64,000 nucleotides of DNA from Seinonella peptonophila (GCF_900129355.1 NZ_FQVL01000001.1:635753-699752), one strand, 5' to 3'; shown: positions 46,959 through 57,656, numbered from the stretch's first letter. Translations and numbers: made by a program. The notes: a model not told the origin generated them from the letters alone.

Positions 46959-48581
46959 TTATGCATGTCTCATTTGCTCGATCTTATGATAGATTTCTGC
47001 CCAACATTGTTCAATCATTTCTTCCACACTCTGACACTGACTAAGATGACATATGATTTTTTCTGTCTGTTTTAAGATCGGAATATAAAAATCACCCTCT
47101 TTTTTACAATACTGAAATCCAATATCGATTGAAATATTAGGGAGACCATAGTGAATCTGTAAACCGAGTACCATACATTCTTGATCTTGTTCACTTGGAA
47201 TCTCCCATAACACTTTGTTTTTAAACCATGTCTTGCGCTCTCGCTCCATAACAATTCCTTTTTTAACTGCTTCCCACGTCTTTTTTTGCTCCTCCAATTT
47301 TTGCTTCTTCCACTCTAAATCCCGTCTTTGTTTTTTTAGCTTATACTCAATGTTAGAAACCTTCTCGTCTGCTTTTCGTAACTTTCGCTCTAATTCATCT
47401 CGCTCAGCTTTTCTCTGCCGATTCTTTCCGAGTAGCCATTGCAGAAATGGCACTTCTTTTAATGCGACCTGAATCGCTTCAAAACGTCTTTTTGCTGCTT
47501 GAAATTCTCTATTTGCTTGTTCAAGTTCTTTTTTTAATTTTTGTTCTCGCTCATGATAGCCTTTCACCTGCTCCTCTTGGACTTGCTCAATTTCAGCAGC
47601 AGAAGGATAATCTTTCTCCCATACTGAAGAAAAATATTCTTTTGAAAATGAAGGATCTCCCAAGCATATTGAAAAATACTCAATTCCTTTCTGAAATAAT
47701 TGTTGTTGAAAGTAAATGGCAAGATCATAATTAGAAGAGTTTAAACTTGGGGTATTCAACAACCCTAAATAAGCTAGTTGGTGATGGATCGACCAAATCT
47801 CTATTTTTAGTGAACTCTCATCTACTCGTTGACCATATCCGGTCACAGCAATTCGACGACCTACTAATTGATTAATCGATAAAAATGAATATAAAAAACG
47901 TGAAAAAGATAACCAACAGGTTATTTCCTGTTCTGATTCTTCAGCCACAACTTTGACCATATATTGATGACCAACGCATTTCATTTCTTGTACATGACCT
48001 AAAAAGAGTAATAAAGTAAGTTCTTCATTTTTCAATGGATCATAGTCAATTAATTGTCGAAGCGATATCTGCTGATCATGTGCAAATTGAAGCTTCAACG
48101 TGCTTGAGTTGAGTGGCGTTAGATAAGGAAAATGACGCCCCACTTCCTGTATCCACTGATTCCATTTCTGTAGCTCTAATTGTGTAAAATAAGATCGTTT
48201 CTCTACGAATGGTCTTTCTAAAAATGTCAAAGGCTGCTTCCAAGCGATTGTGGGAAGTAAGAGGGTATTCTTTTGGATGGAGAGGTTCATATCTTTTGCT
48301 AAACGAATCATATGGGCTTCATGATTCTGATAAGGACATCCTAATAAATGTTGTTCTTCACTTGATCTTCGACGAAATTTAGCATGCTTACCGGCAACTG
48401 GAATTACTTCGATTCGACTTTCAACATCAATTTGTAAACATCCAATACAAAAAAATGGCTTCAATTCATCCTTCTCTTGTAATGCTTCCTCTATCATTAC
48501 CAATCGACCTGTTGGCGAATCCTGAAAAGTAACTGCTATCGGAAACGAAATCTCTTCCTGATTCCTCTTAAAGAGGCGCAT
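46959..48581 (-). CDS. Unknown protein with CoiA-like cysteine/histidine N-terminus and long coiled coil
   Basis: 540 residues, ATG after AAGGAG. Residues about 40-85 (FFCIGCLQ, then HAKFRRRSSEEQHLLGC) resemble the zinc-finger-like N-terminus of CoiA-family proteins. The middle (about 110-330) is not recognised. A strong charged coiled coil runs about 330-445 (REQKLKKELEQANREFQ, KKQRRDLEWKKQKLEE). The C-terminus (about 450-540) is globular. It lies alone between the DUF420 gene and the proBA terminator. No function assigned. Confidence 0.75.
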   Translation of the reverse strand: MRLFKRNQEEISFPIAVTFQDSPTGRLVMIEEALQEKDELKPFFCIGCLQIDVESRIEVIPVAGKHAKFRRRSSEEQHLLGCPYQNHEAHMIRLAKDMNLSIQKNTLLLPTIAWKQPLTFLERPFVEKRSYFTQLELQKWNQWIQEVGRHFPYLTPLNSSTLKLQFAHDQQISLRQLIDYDPLKNEELTLLLFLGHVQEMKCVGHQYMVKVVAEESEQEITCWLSFSRFLYSFLSINQLVGRRIAVTGYGQRVDESSLKIEIWSIHHQLAYLGLLNTPSLNSSNYDLAIYFQQQLFQKGIEYFSICLGDPSFSKEYFSSVWEKDYPSAAEIEQVQEEQVKGYHEREQKLKKELEQANREFQAAKRRFEAIQVALKEVPFLQWLLGKNRQRKAERDELERKLRKADEKVSNIEYKLKKQRRDLEWKKQKLEEQKKTWEAVKKGIVMERERKTWFKNKVLWEIPSEQDQECMVLGLQIHYGLPNISIDIGFQYCKKEGDFYIPILKQTEKIICHLSQCQSVEEMIEQCWAEIYHKIEQMRHA

Positions 48582-48944
48582 CGATATACTCCTTTATGCA
48601 AATTTTTAACGTAAAAAAAGATTCACCATACAGATTCTAAAAGAATCATCATTCAATCAATTCCACTTTTCCCTTGCATCAAAACGCTAAACATCAATAG
48701 AAATAAGGGTTTAAGCTTGCCCAACAACGGGTAGCAAAAAAAATCTTTACATTTCATAGAAAAGAAGTGAATCATTGTAACAGAGTGGTCGGGCGTCTCC
48801 GAAAATACTTCCATCTCTGATGCACTGGGTATTCTTCGAATGCTCCAAAAATGAATGTAAGAAACACCCTAGAAAAACGGAGGAAATGGCGAGGAAACGA
48901 GCTTCTTAATCTCAGGTTATTAACTGATTCTGTAAAATAAAAAA
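48582..48944. other. Intergenic stretch without a convincing gene
   Basis: About 360 bases between the start of the coiled-coil protein gene and the proA terminator. It holds weak inverted repeats (CAGAG...CTCTG at about 48780-48819 and GGGTATTCTT...AAGAAACACCC at about 48829-48872). A 61-codon minus frame here has no ribosome site and unusual composition; I do not call it. Confidence 0.5.
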
Positions 48945-48976
48945 AGACGGGTACCATAAGCTAGATCACCCGTCTC
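48945..48976 (-). terminator. Terminator of proBA
   Basis: AGACGGGT / ACCCGTCT stem around a 15-base loop with seven T on the minus strand, about ten bases after the proA stop. Confidence 0.85.
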
Positions 48977-48986
48977 TTTGATATTT

Positions 48987-50252
48987 CTACTCCCTTATCT
49001 GGCCTGTGCCACGAACCAGATACTTATAACTGGTCAATTCTTGCAAACCCATTGGCCCACGCGCATGAAGTTTTTGTGTCGAAATGCCAATCTCAGCACC
49101 TAGTCCGTACTCAAATCCATCTGTGAAGCGTGTTGAAACATTATGATTCACCGCTGCAGCATCCACTCGATTTAAAAATTGTTTGGCAGCCTGTTGATCT
49201 TCTGTAACGATTGCTTCTGTATGTTTGGTTCCATAATGATGAATGTGTTGAATTGCTTCCTCTAAATCTTTGACTACTTTTACAGCAATGGTTAAATCTA
49301 AAAACTCAGCCGCATAATCTTCCTCTGTGGCCACCTTCTCTACTTCGATAATGCTATTTGTTTTCTCACAACCTCGAATCTCAACCTCAGCTTCACGATA
49401 TAACGGTACAATCTGAGCTAAAAAGTCATCTGCGATCTTCTGATCAACGAGCAAGGTCTCAATCGCATTACAGACAGACGGACGTTGCACTTTGGCATTA
49501 AATGCGATCTCTTTCGCCATCTTTAGATTGGCAGCCTCATGTACATATAGATGACAATTTCCTACGCCTGTTTCAATAACAGGTACCAATGACTCTTCAA
49601 TGACTCGTTGAATCAAACCGGCGCCACCACGAGGAATGACTAAGTCAAGCCATTCCTTTGCGCGAATCAAAATCCCTACCGATTCACGCTCTGTCCGTTC
49701 GATTAACTGGATCGCTGTTGATGGTATGTTTGCTCTTTCTAATCCCAGGCGAAGAGCATTCACCAATGCTTGATTTGTTTTCAAAGCTTCCCGTCCTCCA
49801 CGCAAAACGACAGCATTACCTGTTTTAATCGCTAAACCTGCTGCATCTACTGTAACATTTGGACGCGATTCATATACCATGCCAATTACTCCAAAAGGAA
49901 CACGAACTTTTTCTAACTTCATTCCATTTGGTCTTGTCACTTGTTCGATCACTTCTCCAACAGGATCAATTAACGCAACAAGTTGATGTAAACCTTCAAT
50001 CATCCCTTCAATTCGTGCTTCATCAATCATTAAACGGTCAATACGCGTTTCGGGAATCCCATTTAACTGCGCTTGCTTGATATCCTGTTTGTTCGCGTCT
50101 AATATTTTCTGCCGTTCTTGCCAGAGTAATTCCGCCATTTCAGCAAGGGCTATATTTTTCTCTTCCGTTGTTCGCATTATTAATTGATCGGATGCTTGTT
50201 TTGCCTCCTTAGCACATTTTAAAACATATGTTTCCAAATCAAATGAACTCAT
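48987..50252 (-). CDS. proA: ProA, gamma-glutamyl phosphate reductase
   Basis: Second step of proline synthesis. Aldehyde-dehydrogenase-like fold: PFGVIGMVYESRPNVTVDAAGLAIKTGNAVVLRGG near 105-139, catalytic Cys in VQRPSVCNAIETLL (about 262) and ARGPMGLQELTSYKYLV near the end. 421 residues. Adjacent to proB with no gap. Confidence 0.97.
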   Translation of the reverse strand: MSSFDLETYVLKCAKEAKQASDQLIMRTTEEKNIALAEMAELLWQERQKILDANKQDIKQAQLNGIPETRIDRLMIDEARIEGMIEGLHQLVALIDPVGEVIEQVTRPNGMKLEKVRVPFGVIGMVYESRPNVTVDAAGLAIKTGNAVVLRGGREALKTNQALVNALRLGLERANIPSTAIQLIERTERESVGILIRAKEWLDLVIPRGGAGLIQRVIEESLVPVIETGVGNCHLYVHEAANLKMAKEIAFNAKVQRPSVCNAIETLLVDQKIADDFLAQIVPLYREAEVEIRGCEKTNSIIEVEKVATEEDYAAEFLDLTIAVKVVKDLEEAIQHIHHYGTKHTEAIVTEDQQAAKQFLNRVDAAAVNHNVSTRFTDGFEYGLGAEIGISTQKLHARGPMGLQELTSYKYLVRGTGQIRE

Positions 50253-51350
50253 TTATTTCTCCTCCTCTTGTAATACTACCAATTGATCTCGATGAATACA
50301 TTCATGATAATTGTTAAATCGCTCACCTAATGACTGTCTTTCTAACAAATGAACCAAATCTCGATCAGAAAAATTAACCATCCCCTTTCCAATCAATTGA
50401 TCATATTCAGAAATGATGTCAACGACTGCTCCTACTGCAAAATTCCCCTTTACTCCTTTTACACCAGCTAACAGTAGACTTGAACCACGACTTGTCAATG
50501 CTTGCGCTGCCCCTTGATCAATTATTAACTTCCCTTCACTTCGTGTACTGTAGGCCAACCAAGACTTTTTGCTAGACATACGCTGTTGCGGGTAAAATCG
50601 CGTTCCAATCGGCTCATTACGGAGAACTTTTTCGACTACATTCGGTTCTTCAAAGGATGCAATGACGACATCAATACCCGAATGTGTTGCTATTTTTGCA
50701 GCACTTACCTTGGTGCGCATTCCACCTGTCCCCACCATACTTTCTGAACCAGCAGCAAGTGATTCAATCTCTTTGGTAATCTCATAAATTTTATCAATTC
50801 GCTTTGCTTCGGCCACTCGGTGTGGGTTTGCTGTATATAGTCCATCAATATCTGTTAACAGAATGAATCGTTGTGCTTCGGTTACCAAAGCGACAAAGCT
50901 TCCTAAAGAATCATTGTCACCAAATTCAATCTCTTCCACCGCAACGGTATCATTCTCATTCACAATAGGAACGATTCGATGCCGTATTAACGTCTCCATC
51001 GTATTACGAATATGAATAAAACGCTTGCGATCTTCAATATCTGCGCGAGTTAGTAGCAATTGCGCCACTTGTAAACCTTGCTTAGCAAAAAGCTGTCGAT
51101 ATTTTTCAATGAGTAACCCTTGACCTACTGCAGCAGCAGCTTGTTTTTCAGATACTGTAATTTGACGTGACCAGCCAAGCGATTCCAGTCCGATTGCAAT
51201 GGCTCCTGAAGAGACTAACACAGGTTGCCAAACTTCCGATCTCTGTAACTTCGCTACCTGATGGACGATTTTCTTCATTTTCACTTCAGACAACTGTCCC
51301 TTTTGATCTGTAAGACTACTTGTTCCTATCTTAATTACTACTCGATTCAT
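50253..51350 (-). CDS. proB: ProB, glutamate 5-kinase
   Basis: First and feedback-controlled step of proline synthesis. Amino-acid kinase domain about 1-255 (VVIKIGTSSLTD, SSGAIAIGLESLG, NENDTVAVEEIEFGDNDSL, GTGGMRTKVSAA) and PUA domain about 270-355. 365 residues. Preceded by a T-box leader. Confidence 0.97.
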   Translation of the reverse strand: MNRVVIKIGTSSLTDQKGQLSEVKMKKIVHQVAKLQRSEVWQPVLVSSGAIAIGLESLGWSRQITVSEKQAAAAVGQGLLIEKYRQLFAKQGLQVAQLLLTRADIEDRKRFIHIRNTMETLIRHRIVPIVNENDTVAVEEIEFGDNDSLGSFVALVTEAQRFILLTDIDGLYTANPHRVAEAKRIDKIYEITKEIESLAAGSESMVGTGGMRTKVSAAKIATHSGIDVVIASFEEPNVVEKVLRNEPIGTRFYPQQRMSSKKSWLAYSTRSEGKLIIDQGAAQALTSRGSSLLLAGVKGVKGNFAVGAVVDIISEYDQLIGKGMVNFSDRDLVHLLERQSLGERFNNYHECIHRDQLVVLQEEEK

Positions 51351-51372
51351 TTCACTTCATCCTTTATTCTAA

Positions 51373-51612
51373 AACATAAAAAACCTTCCATCCTGTGAAG
51401 GACGAAAGGTTCATTTCGCGGTACCACCCTCATTAACGCATCATACAGCGTTCACTCATCTTGGTTATCGGTTTTCGCCGTCCCGCTTTTCACGGGAAAC
51501 TCCGGAGTTGGGTACTGCTTGTATAAGCGGTGAGAACTTCCAGCGCATCATTCTCACTCTCTGAACGCTTATTAGCTCATTTTTTACAAACAGCTTTCTC
51601 CATCATCGATCA
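51373..51612 (-). promoter_or_regulatory. T-box leader of proBA (proline-responsive)
   Basis: Minus-strand leader with the T-box core AGGGTGGTACCGCG at 51431-51418, a Stem I containing GCTGGAAG-type apical bulge sequence, and the competing terminator AACCTT...AAGGTT followed by T at about 51408-51378. GTACCCAAC in the specifier-loop region contains Pro codons (CCC or CCA), in line with sensing uncharged tRNA-Pro. It switches transcription of proBA on when proline is short. Confidence 0.93.
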
Positions 51613-51628
51613 GATATATTTAAAACAT

Positions 51629-51657
51629 ATTGTAACGAATTCATATCACCTTGACAA
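51629..51657 (-). promoter_or_regulatory. Sigma-A promoter of the proBA T-box transcript
   Basis: TTGTCA, 17-base spacer, TACAAT on the minus strand, placed immediately after the polC stop and about 20 bases before the leader stem. Confidence 0.8.
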
Positions 51658-51661
51658 TCCT

Positions 51662-54600
51662 TTAAAACTGAAAGAGTGCTAATTGATTACTATCTGGCAT
51701 ATCTCCTAAACAGCCTAATCGATCCAACACTTCAATCACAGTACTCGAAAGTCGAGCCCGTTTTTGCAGATCCTGTTTTGATAAAAACTCACCTTCCTTC
51801 CGCGACTCTACAATACTCTGTGCGGCACTTTCACCAATTCCTGCAACCGATGCGAAAGGAGGTAACAATTCTCCATCAACAACTCGAAACCGCGTTGCTT
51901 CTGATTGATACAGATCAATCGAGCGCATTTTTACGCCCCTAGCATACATCTCCATCACTAATTCTAACGTTGTAGCAAGTCCTTTCTCTTTCTGAGATGC
52001 TTTCATTCCTAGTTCGTTTAATTCCTGTAACCGTTTCTTAACTGATTGATACCCTTTGAGTGCTAGCTCTATATCAAAATCATCAACTCTTGTACTAAAA
52101 AGTGCAGCATAAAATTCTGCAGGATAATAGACCTTAAACCAACCGATTCGTACAGCAGAAGTAACATAGGCAGCAGCATGTGCCCTAGGAAACATATACT
52201 TGATCTTTTGACAGCAGCCAATATACCATTCTGGCACATCATGTTCACGCATTAAAGCCTCTTCTTCTTCGGTTAATCCCTTGCCTTTCCGCACCTTTTC
52301 CATGATTTTAAAGGAGTCTTTCTTGGGTAAGCCCTTTCGAATCAGATAAAGCATGATATCATCGCGACAGCAAATGGCTTCAGCAATTGTACATACATTA
52401 TTATTGATCAGGTCTTGCACATTGCCTTGCCATACATCTGTTCCATGAGAGAGACCTGAGACGCGTACAAGCTCACTAAAGCGCTTCGGCTTTGCATCTT
52501 TGAGAATATTACGAGCAAAGTATGTTCCAAACTCAGGAATTCCTAAGGTTCCATGACTAATACCATTAATATCCTCAGGGGTAATATTTAAACTGTTAGT
52601 GCTTCGGAACAGCTCAATCACTTTATCATCACTTAATGGAACTTTGTTCGGGTCGACACCTGTCATATGATGTAAAAACCGCTGAATAGTTGGATTGGTG
52701 TGCCCAAGAAGATCCAGTTTTAGAATCATCCCGCTAATCGATTTATAATCAAAATGGGTCGTAATCACGCCTGATTTCATATCATCAGCAGGATGCTGAA
52801 TGGGTGTAAAATCATGAACATCCATATTTTGTGGAACAACCATTAGACCACCTGGATGCTGCCCTGTTGATCGCCTGACTCCAACCACACCTGTCGCTAA
52901 ACGATCAATTTCAGCTTGTCGAATCTGAAGTTCCCGCTGCTCAGCAAATTTTTTCACATATCCATAACCCGTTTTATCTTTTACTGTGTTAATACTTCCA
53001 GCACGATAGATATACTCTTTGCCAAAAAGCTCCTCAGTATAGGCATGCGCCCGAAGCTGATATTCTCCATCGAAGTTTAGATCAATATCAGGCGCTTTAT
53101 CGCCTTCAAAACCTAAAAAAGTCTCAAAGGGAATATCATGTCCGTCTTTTAACAATGGATGCCCACAATTTGGACAATCCTGATCTGGTAAATCAAACCC
53201 ACTCTCATATTGACCATCTGTAAAGAACTGACTATGTTTGCACTTTTCACAACGATAATGAGGGGGCAATGGGTTTACTTCGGAAATATAACTCAAAGTG
53301 GCAACGAGCGAAGAACCGACTGACCCCCGAGAACCAACCAAATACCCATCATCTAATGATTTTGCCACTATCTTTTGCGAAATCATATATAAAACACTAA
53401 ACCCGTGCTTAATAATCGAACCTAGCTCTCGATCCAGCCTCTCCTCTACGATTTTAGGAATCGGATCACCATACCACTCATGAACAGTACGATAACAAAT
53501 CTCTTTTAATTCATCCTCTGCTCCCTCTAATTCAGGGGTAAAGGTTCCATCTGGAAAAGGCTTCACTTGTTCAATTTGTGCTGCAATCTCTTGCGTATTT
53601 TTAACTACAACCTCCATAGCTTTTTCTTCACCAAGATATTGAAACTCTTCCAGCATCTCCTCCGTGGTTCGTAAATACGCTTTGGGCAATTCACCTTTTG
53701 GTTTTGCACCTGGACGGTTTGCTACAACTACTTCACGATATATCTTCTCATATTCATCTAAGTAATGAGCATTTGAAGTGGCAACAACTGGCTTATTGAG
53801 TTTCTCGCCCAGTTCGACAATCAACCGGTTGGCTTGACGCAGCCGCTCTTCACTATCCACCAGCCCTTTTTCGACCAAGTGGCGATTCACCTCAATCGGC
53901 TGTATTTCTAGATAATCATAAAAAGAGGCTATTTCTTCTACCTCTGCTGGCGATTTATTTAATGCAGCCTCGTAAAGCTCTCCCCTTTCACAAGCCGAAC
54001 CAATCAAAAGCCCTTCACGATACTTGATTAACTCGCTTCGAGGAATCCTTGGTTCCCGATAGAAGTAATGAAGATGTGAGCGGGAAATCAATTGATATAA
54101 ATTCTTCATGCCTGTCTGATTTTGTACAAGAATAATCGTGTGAAATGGGCGAATTCTCGAGTAGTCGCGACCTTCTAAATCATCATTAAACTGTGTTAAA
54201 CGCTCAATTCCTCGCTCCCCTGATTCTAATAAAAGTTTCCAAAGCACATAACCTGTCGCCTCTGCATCATAGATAGCACGGTGATGTTGTTCTAATCTGA
54301 CTTCCAATTTACTAGCTAAAGTATTTAATCGATGGTTCTTTAATTTTGGAAATAAATAGCGGGCTAATTCTAATGTATCAAGTACTGGATTGGTTACCTT
54401 TGGCTTATCAATTCGCTTTACTGCTTCCTGCAAAAATCCCATGTCAAAACGTGCATTATGTGCCACTAAAACCGTTCCCTCAATAAAATCTAAAAAACGC
54501 TTGACGACATCATCTATTTCAGGTGCGTCAAGGAGCATATCATCCGTAATATGAGTCAAATCAATAATCGTTTCAGAAAGTTTACGATGCGGATTTGCAA

Positions 54601-55981
54601 ACTCCGAAAAACGATCAATAATTTCTCCATTTTTGATCTTCACTGCAGCCAACTCAATGATTACATCATGAACTGCAGATAAACCTGTGGTCTCAACATC
54701 AAAAACTACATAAGTATCATCTGTTAATTGCCCTCGATCCTCAGCAACTTGCATAGCAATGGGTACACCATCATCAACAATGTTTGCTTCAACCCCATAG
54801 ATCACTTTTACACCTTGCTTTTGAGATGCCTCATATAAATCAGGAAATGCTTGTACGACAGCATGATCTGTAATCGCAACTGCGGGATGTTGCCATGAGG
54901 CGATCCGATTAATCACTTCTTTCGGTTGTGTAATCCCATCCATTGCCGACATTGCTGTATGCAGATGTAATTCAACCCGTTTCTCCTCTGCTTGATCGAT
55001 TCTTTCACGCGGTGCAATCTCATTTAAATCGGTAACCATTAACACTAGATCCCGTGAAAATGTATCAAACTGCACCGAACCACGAACACGCAACCAATCA
55101 CCATTATGAATTTGCTTTAATATAGCTGACTGTTCTTGGTCCTTTGGGGAGGCAAAAAACTTACAAGAGAAAGAGCTAGATAAATCTGTCAAATTAAATG
55201 TTAGCAACTGGCGTCCACTTCGAAGCTCTCGAATCTCTGCCTTAAAAACTTTTCCTTCAATGACAACACGACGCTCTTCTTCTTGGATTTGATTCATGGG
55301 AATCGAAGGGTCTGTAATGGTAATGCCAATCTTTTTTTCAATGTCTTGAGCATTCGATTCTACTACTTGACGACTCGCAATTTGTCGCTGTTCGGCCAAT
55401 ACTTTCTCTTTTAATACTTGCTCTTCGCGTGCTCTTTTTTCCACAAATTTCTGTCTGCGCTCCTGCTCAGACTCTACTTGTTGCTCTGCATACGATAAAA
55501 ACACAGGCAATCGCTTTCCTGATATATGTAAATAATATCTTTCAATTAGACGATCGAGCTCACGTTGTTTGGCCATTTCTAATACAGCCGGATTGGGCAA
55601 CTCAACTTGGATTGATTCGCCATTTGTAGACCATTCTGCTTGTCCAAACCATGTTGCAGCAGCAGGCGTCACACGTTCCTGAATCTGTTTTTGAATCAAG
55701 TATTTATAGCTTTTCAACACAATTTCATGTTGGAGATGATCATATGAGAAAGATAACATGACCCGAAAATCGGGCGTAAAATGTTCTTTTACTCTTTTTT
55801 GCAGCTCAAACCATATATCAGCGGGGATCACTTCTGGAAAATGAAAAAAAATGCGCCAACTATTTTGTTGTTCGCTTACTTGCACTTTTCGTATTGTAGC
55901 ATGTCGAAAATGATCTTTTAACCAATCTTCAGGCAGTTGTACTTCAGAAAAAAAACGCTTTACAGCCTCTCTTTGTTCCAA
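51662..55981 (-). CDS. polC: PolC, replicative DNA polymerase III alpha subunit (Gram-positive type)
   Basis: 1439 residues: N-terminal domain, OB fold (about 220-310), PHP domain (HLHTAMSAMDG near 336) split by a DnaQ-like 3'-5' exonuclease (FDVETTGL near 425-432, HNARFDMGFL, HRAIYDAEAT), a zinc finger (CEKCKHS...CPNCGHP, about 910-945) and catalytic DIDLNF near 963-968. The TTG at 55981 (LEQREAVKRFF) follows GGGAGGG and matches Bacillus MEQ starts; the frame is open 60 bases further. Confidence 0.97.
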   Translation of the reverse strand: MEQREAVKRFFSEVQLPEDWLKDHFRHATIRKVQVSEQQNSWRIFFHFPEVIPADIWFELQKRVKEHFTPDFRVMLSFSYDHLQHEIVLKSYKYLIQKQIQERVTPAAATWFGQAEWSTNGESIQVELPNPAVLEMAKQRELDRLIERYYLHISGKRLPVFLSYAEQQVESEQERRQKFVEKRAREEQVLKEKVLAEQRQIASRQVVESNAQDIEKKIGITITDPSIPMNQIQEEERRVVIEGKVFKAEIRELRSGRQLLTFNLTDLSSSFSCKFFASPKDQEQSAILKQIHNGDWLRVRGSVQFDTFSRDLVLMVTDLNEIAPRERIDQAEEKRVELHLHTAMSAMDGITQPKEVINRIASWQHPAVAITDHAVVQAFPDLYEASQKQGVKVIYGVEANIVDDGVPIAMQVAEDRGQLTDDTYVVFDVETTGLSAVHDVIIELAAVKIKNGEIIDRFSEFANPHRKLSETIIDLTHITDDMLLDAPEIDDVVKRFLDFIEGTVLVAHNARFDMGFLQEAVKRIDKPKVTNPVLDTLELARYLFPKLKNHRLNTLASKLEVRLEQHHRAIYDAEATGYVLWKLLLESGERGIERLTQFNDDLEGRDYSRIRPFHTIILVQNQTGMKNLYQLISRSHLHYFYREPRIPRSELIKYREGLLIGSACERGELYEAALNKSPAEVEEIASFYDYLEIQPIEVNRHLVEKGLVDSEERLRQANRLIVELGEKLNKPVVATSNAHYLDEYEKIYREVVVANRPGAKPKGELPKAYLRTTEEMLEEFQYLGEEKAMEVVVKNTQEIAAQIEQVKPFPDGTFTPELEGAEDELKEICYRTVHEWYGDPIPKIVEERLDRELGSIIKHGFSVLYMISQKIVAKSLDDGYLVGSRGSVGSSLVATLSYISEVNPLPPHYRCEKCKHSQFFTDGQYESGFDLPDQDCPNCGHPLLKDGHDIPFETFLGFEGDKAPDIDLNFDGEYQLRAHAYTEELFGKEYIYRAGSINTVKDKTGYGYVKKFAEQRELQIRQAEIDRLATGVVGVRRSTGQHPGGLMVVPQNMDVHDFTPIQHPADDMKSGVITTHFDYKSISGMILKLDLLGHTNPTIQRFLHHMTGVDPNKVPLSDDKVIELFRSTNSLNITPEDINGISHGTLGIPEFGTYFARNILKDAKPKRFSELVRVSGLSHGTDVWQGNVQDLINNNVCTIAEAICCRDDIMLYLIRKGLPKKDSFKIMEKVRKGKGLTEEEEALMREHDVPEWYIGCCQKIKYMFPRAHAAAYVTSAVRIGWFKVYYPAEFYAALFSTRVDDFDIELALKGYQSVKKRLQELNELGMKASQKEKGLATTLELVMEMYARGVKMRSIDLYQSEATRFRVVDGELLPPFASVAGIGESAAQSIVESRKEGEFLSKQDLQKRARLSSTVIEVLDRLGCLGDMPDSNQLALFQF

Positions 55982-56079
55982 ACTTCTCCCTCCCAATGGA
56001 ACTGATATGGAAAGTCTATCGTAGTTAACAACTTCTTTCAATCAACAAAAATCACTTTGGAGCTGTTTTTAAATTCTAC

Positions 56080-56108
56080 TTGGCAACTGTGAAATTCCGG
56101 TATATAAT
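56080..56108 (+). promoter_or_regulatory. Sigma-A promoter of mntH
   Basis: TTGGCA, 17-base spacer, TATAAT. The start point would fall inside the MntR-like site that follows. Confidence 0.85.
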
Positions 56109-56123
56109 TTAGCCTAAGGAAAC
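56108..56123 (+). promoter_or_regulatory. MntR-type operator of mntH
   Basis: TTTAGCCTAAGGAAAC closely matches the Bacillus MntR box (TTTGCCTTAAGGAAAC as I recall it). It overlaps the -10 and start region, so manganese-bound repressor would block mntH transcription. Confidence 0.75.
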
Positions 56124-56240
56124 TTTTTTTGACGTGGACATATTTATACGTTTACAAAATAACCTCTCTTTTTTTAGTTCTTTTTTTGCCTTTATACAAA
56201 ATATATGTATATATCCACATTTTGAAGATTGGAGGGAATC

Positions 56241-57590
56241 ATGATGAGCAGCAACTCGGAACAAGAAGCTATCCATAAACTCGGTTGGCATCAAAAACGT
56301 GATCAACCCTCTCTCACAGAAGTATATCGAAGCATGCCTGTTCCTAAAAAAGGAAACTGGTTACGTAAGTTCATGGCATTTGTTGGTCCAGGATACTTGG
56401 TTGCTGTTGGCTATATGGACCCTGGAAATTGGGCGACCGATCTCGCTGGAGGCTCCATGTTTGGCTATACACTCTTATCCATTGTTTTCATTTCCAACAT
56501 CATGGCGATGGTGCTGCAATCACTCTCTGGTAAACTTGGGATTGTCACTGGTCGTGATTTAGCACAAGCATGTCGTGATCATTATTCAAAACCAATCTCT
56601 TACATGCTTTGGATTCTCTGTGAATTAGCGATTATCGCTTGTGATTTAGCCGAACTGATCGGAACAGCAATCGCTCTCAACCTATTGTTTGGCATTCCAT
56701 TACTTTACGGTGTAATCTTAACAGCACTTGACGTTTTACTGATCCTTCTTCTCCAAAATAAAGGCTTTCGTTATATAGAAGCATTTGTTATTTCATTAAT
56801 TGCATTAATCGGAGGATGTTTCTTGATTGAACTCTTACTGGCACAACCTTCTATCTACCAAATTGCACAAGGATTTATACCAAAAAAAGAGATTATCACC
56901 AATCCAACGATGCTCTATATCGCAATTGGTATACTTGGAGCCACAGTAATGCCACATAATCTCTACTTACATTCGTCGATTGTCCAAACACGAAAATATG
57001 AACAAACTGAGTATGGAAAAAGACAAGCCATTCGATTTGCAACACTTGATTCAACCGTAGCTCTCTTCTTTGCTTTATTCATTAATGCAGCAATCTTAAT
57101 TCTGGCTGCTGCCACTTTTCATCCGATGGGCAAAGTAGTGGACGACATCAGTCAAGCATATCATCTACTAGCACCATTGATTGGCACTTCCTTGGCAAGT
57201 ATTCTCTTTGGGTTAGCATTATTAGCTTCTGGACAAAATTCCACCTTAACTGGAACTTTAGCTGGTCAAATTGTAATGGAAGGTTTTCTTAACTTTCGAA
57301 TCGCCCCCTGGCTTCGCAGACTCATAACAAGGTTACTCGCCATTACACCAGCTATCATTGTAACTGCCCTATATGGCGCAAAGGGAACTATGCAATTGTT
57401 AGTTCTTAGTCAAGTCGTTCTGTCATTCCAACTTCCGTTTGCTGTCATCCCGTTAGTGCAATTTACAAGTGACCGTTCAAAAATGGGTATTTTCACCAAT
57501 TCAAATTGGTTAAAATGGCTCTCTTGGTTTATCGCTTTGATCATTATCGTCTTAAATATTATTTTGCTTATCCAAACCTTTCATCACTGA
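56241..57590 (+). CDS. mntH: MntH, Nramp-family manganese transporter
   Basis: Proton-coupled Mn(II) importer with eleven predicted helices. Metal-site motifs are [12 protein letters not shown] (about 54-65) and MPHNLYLHS near 237-245. 449 residues from the first ATG after GGAGGGAATC; a second ATG follows at once. About 120-base leader from the promoter. The MntR-like site supports manganese repression. Confidence 0.96.
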   Translation: MMSSNSEQEAIHKLGWHQKRDQPSLTEVYRSMPVPKKGNWLRKFMAFVGPGYLVAVGYMDPGNWATDLAGGSMFGYTLLSIVFISNIMAMVLQSLSGKLGIVTGRDLAQACRDHYSKPISYMLWILCELAIIACDLAELIGTAIALNLLFGIPLLYGVILTALDVLLILLLQNKGFRYIEAFVISLIALIGGCFLIELLLAQPSIYQIAQGFIPKKEIITNPTMLYIAIGILGATVMPHNLYLHSSIVQTRKYEQTEYGKRQAIRFATLDSTVALFFALFINAAILILAAATFHPMGKVVDDISQAYHLLAPLIGTSLASILFGLALLASGQNSTLTGTLAGQIVMEGFLNFRIAPWLRRLITRLLAITPAIIVTALYGAKGTMQLLVLSQVVLSFQLPFAVIPLVQFTSDRSKMGIFTNSNWLKWLSWFIALIIIVLNIILLIQTFHH

Positions 57591-57607
57591 TTGGTCATCT
57601 TACAAAA

Positions 57608-57656
57608 AAGACAGAGAACGAGATGGGCTTCCATCCATTCCGCTCTCTGTTTTTTA
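57608..57656 (+). terminator. Terminator of mntH
   Basis: ACAGAGA...TCTCTGT stem enclosing an inner GATGG/CCATC pair, followed by six T. Confidence 0.8.

Noticed and set aside
48772-48957. 61-codon minus-strand ORF before the proBA terminator
   Set aside because: It runs through the terminator stem, has no ribosome site and an Arg/Phe-rich chance composition.
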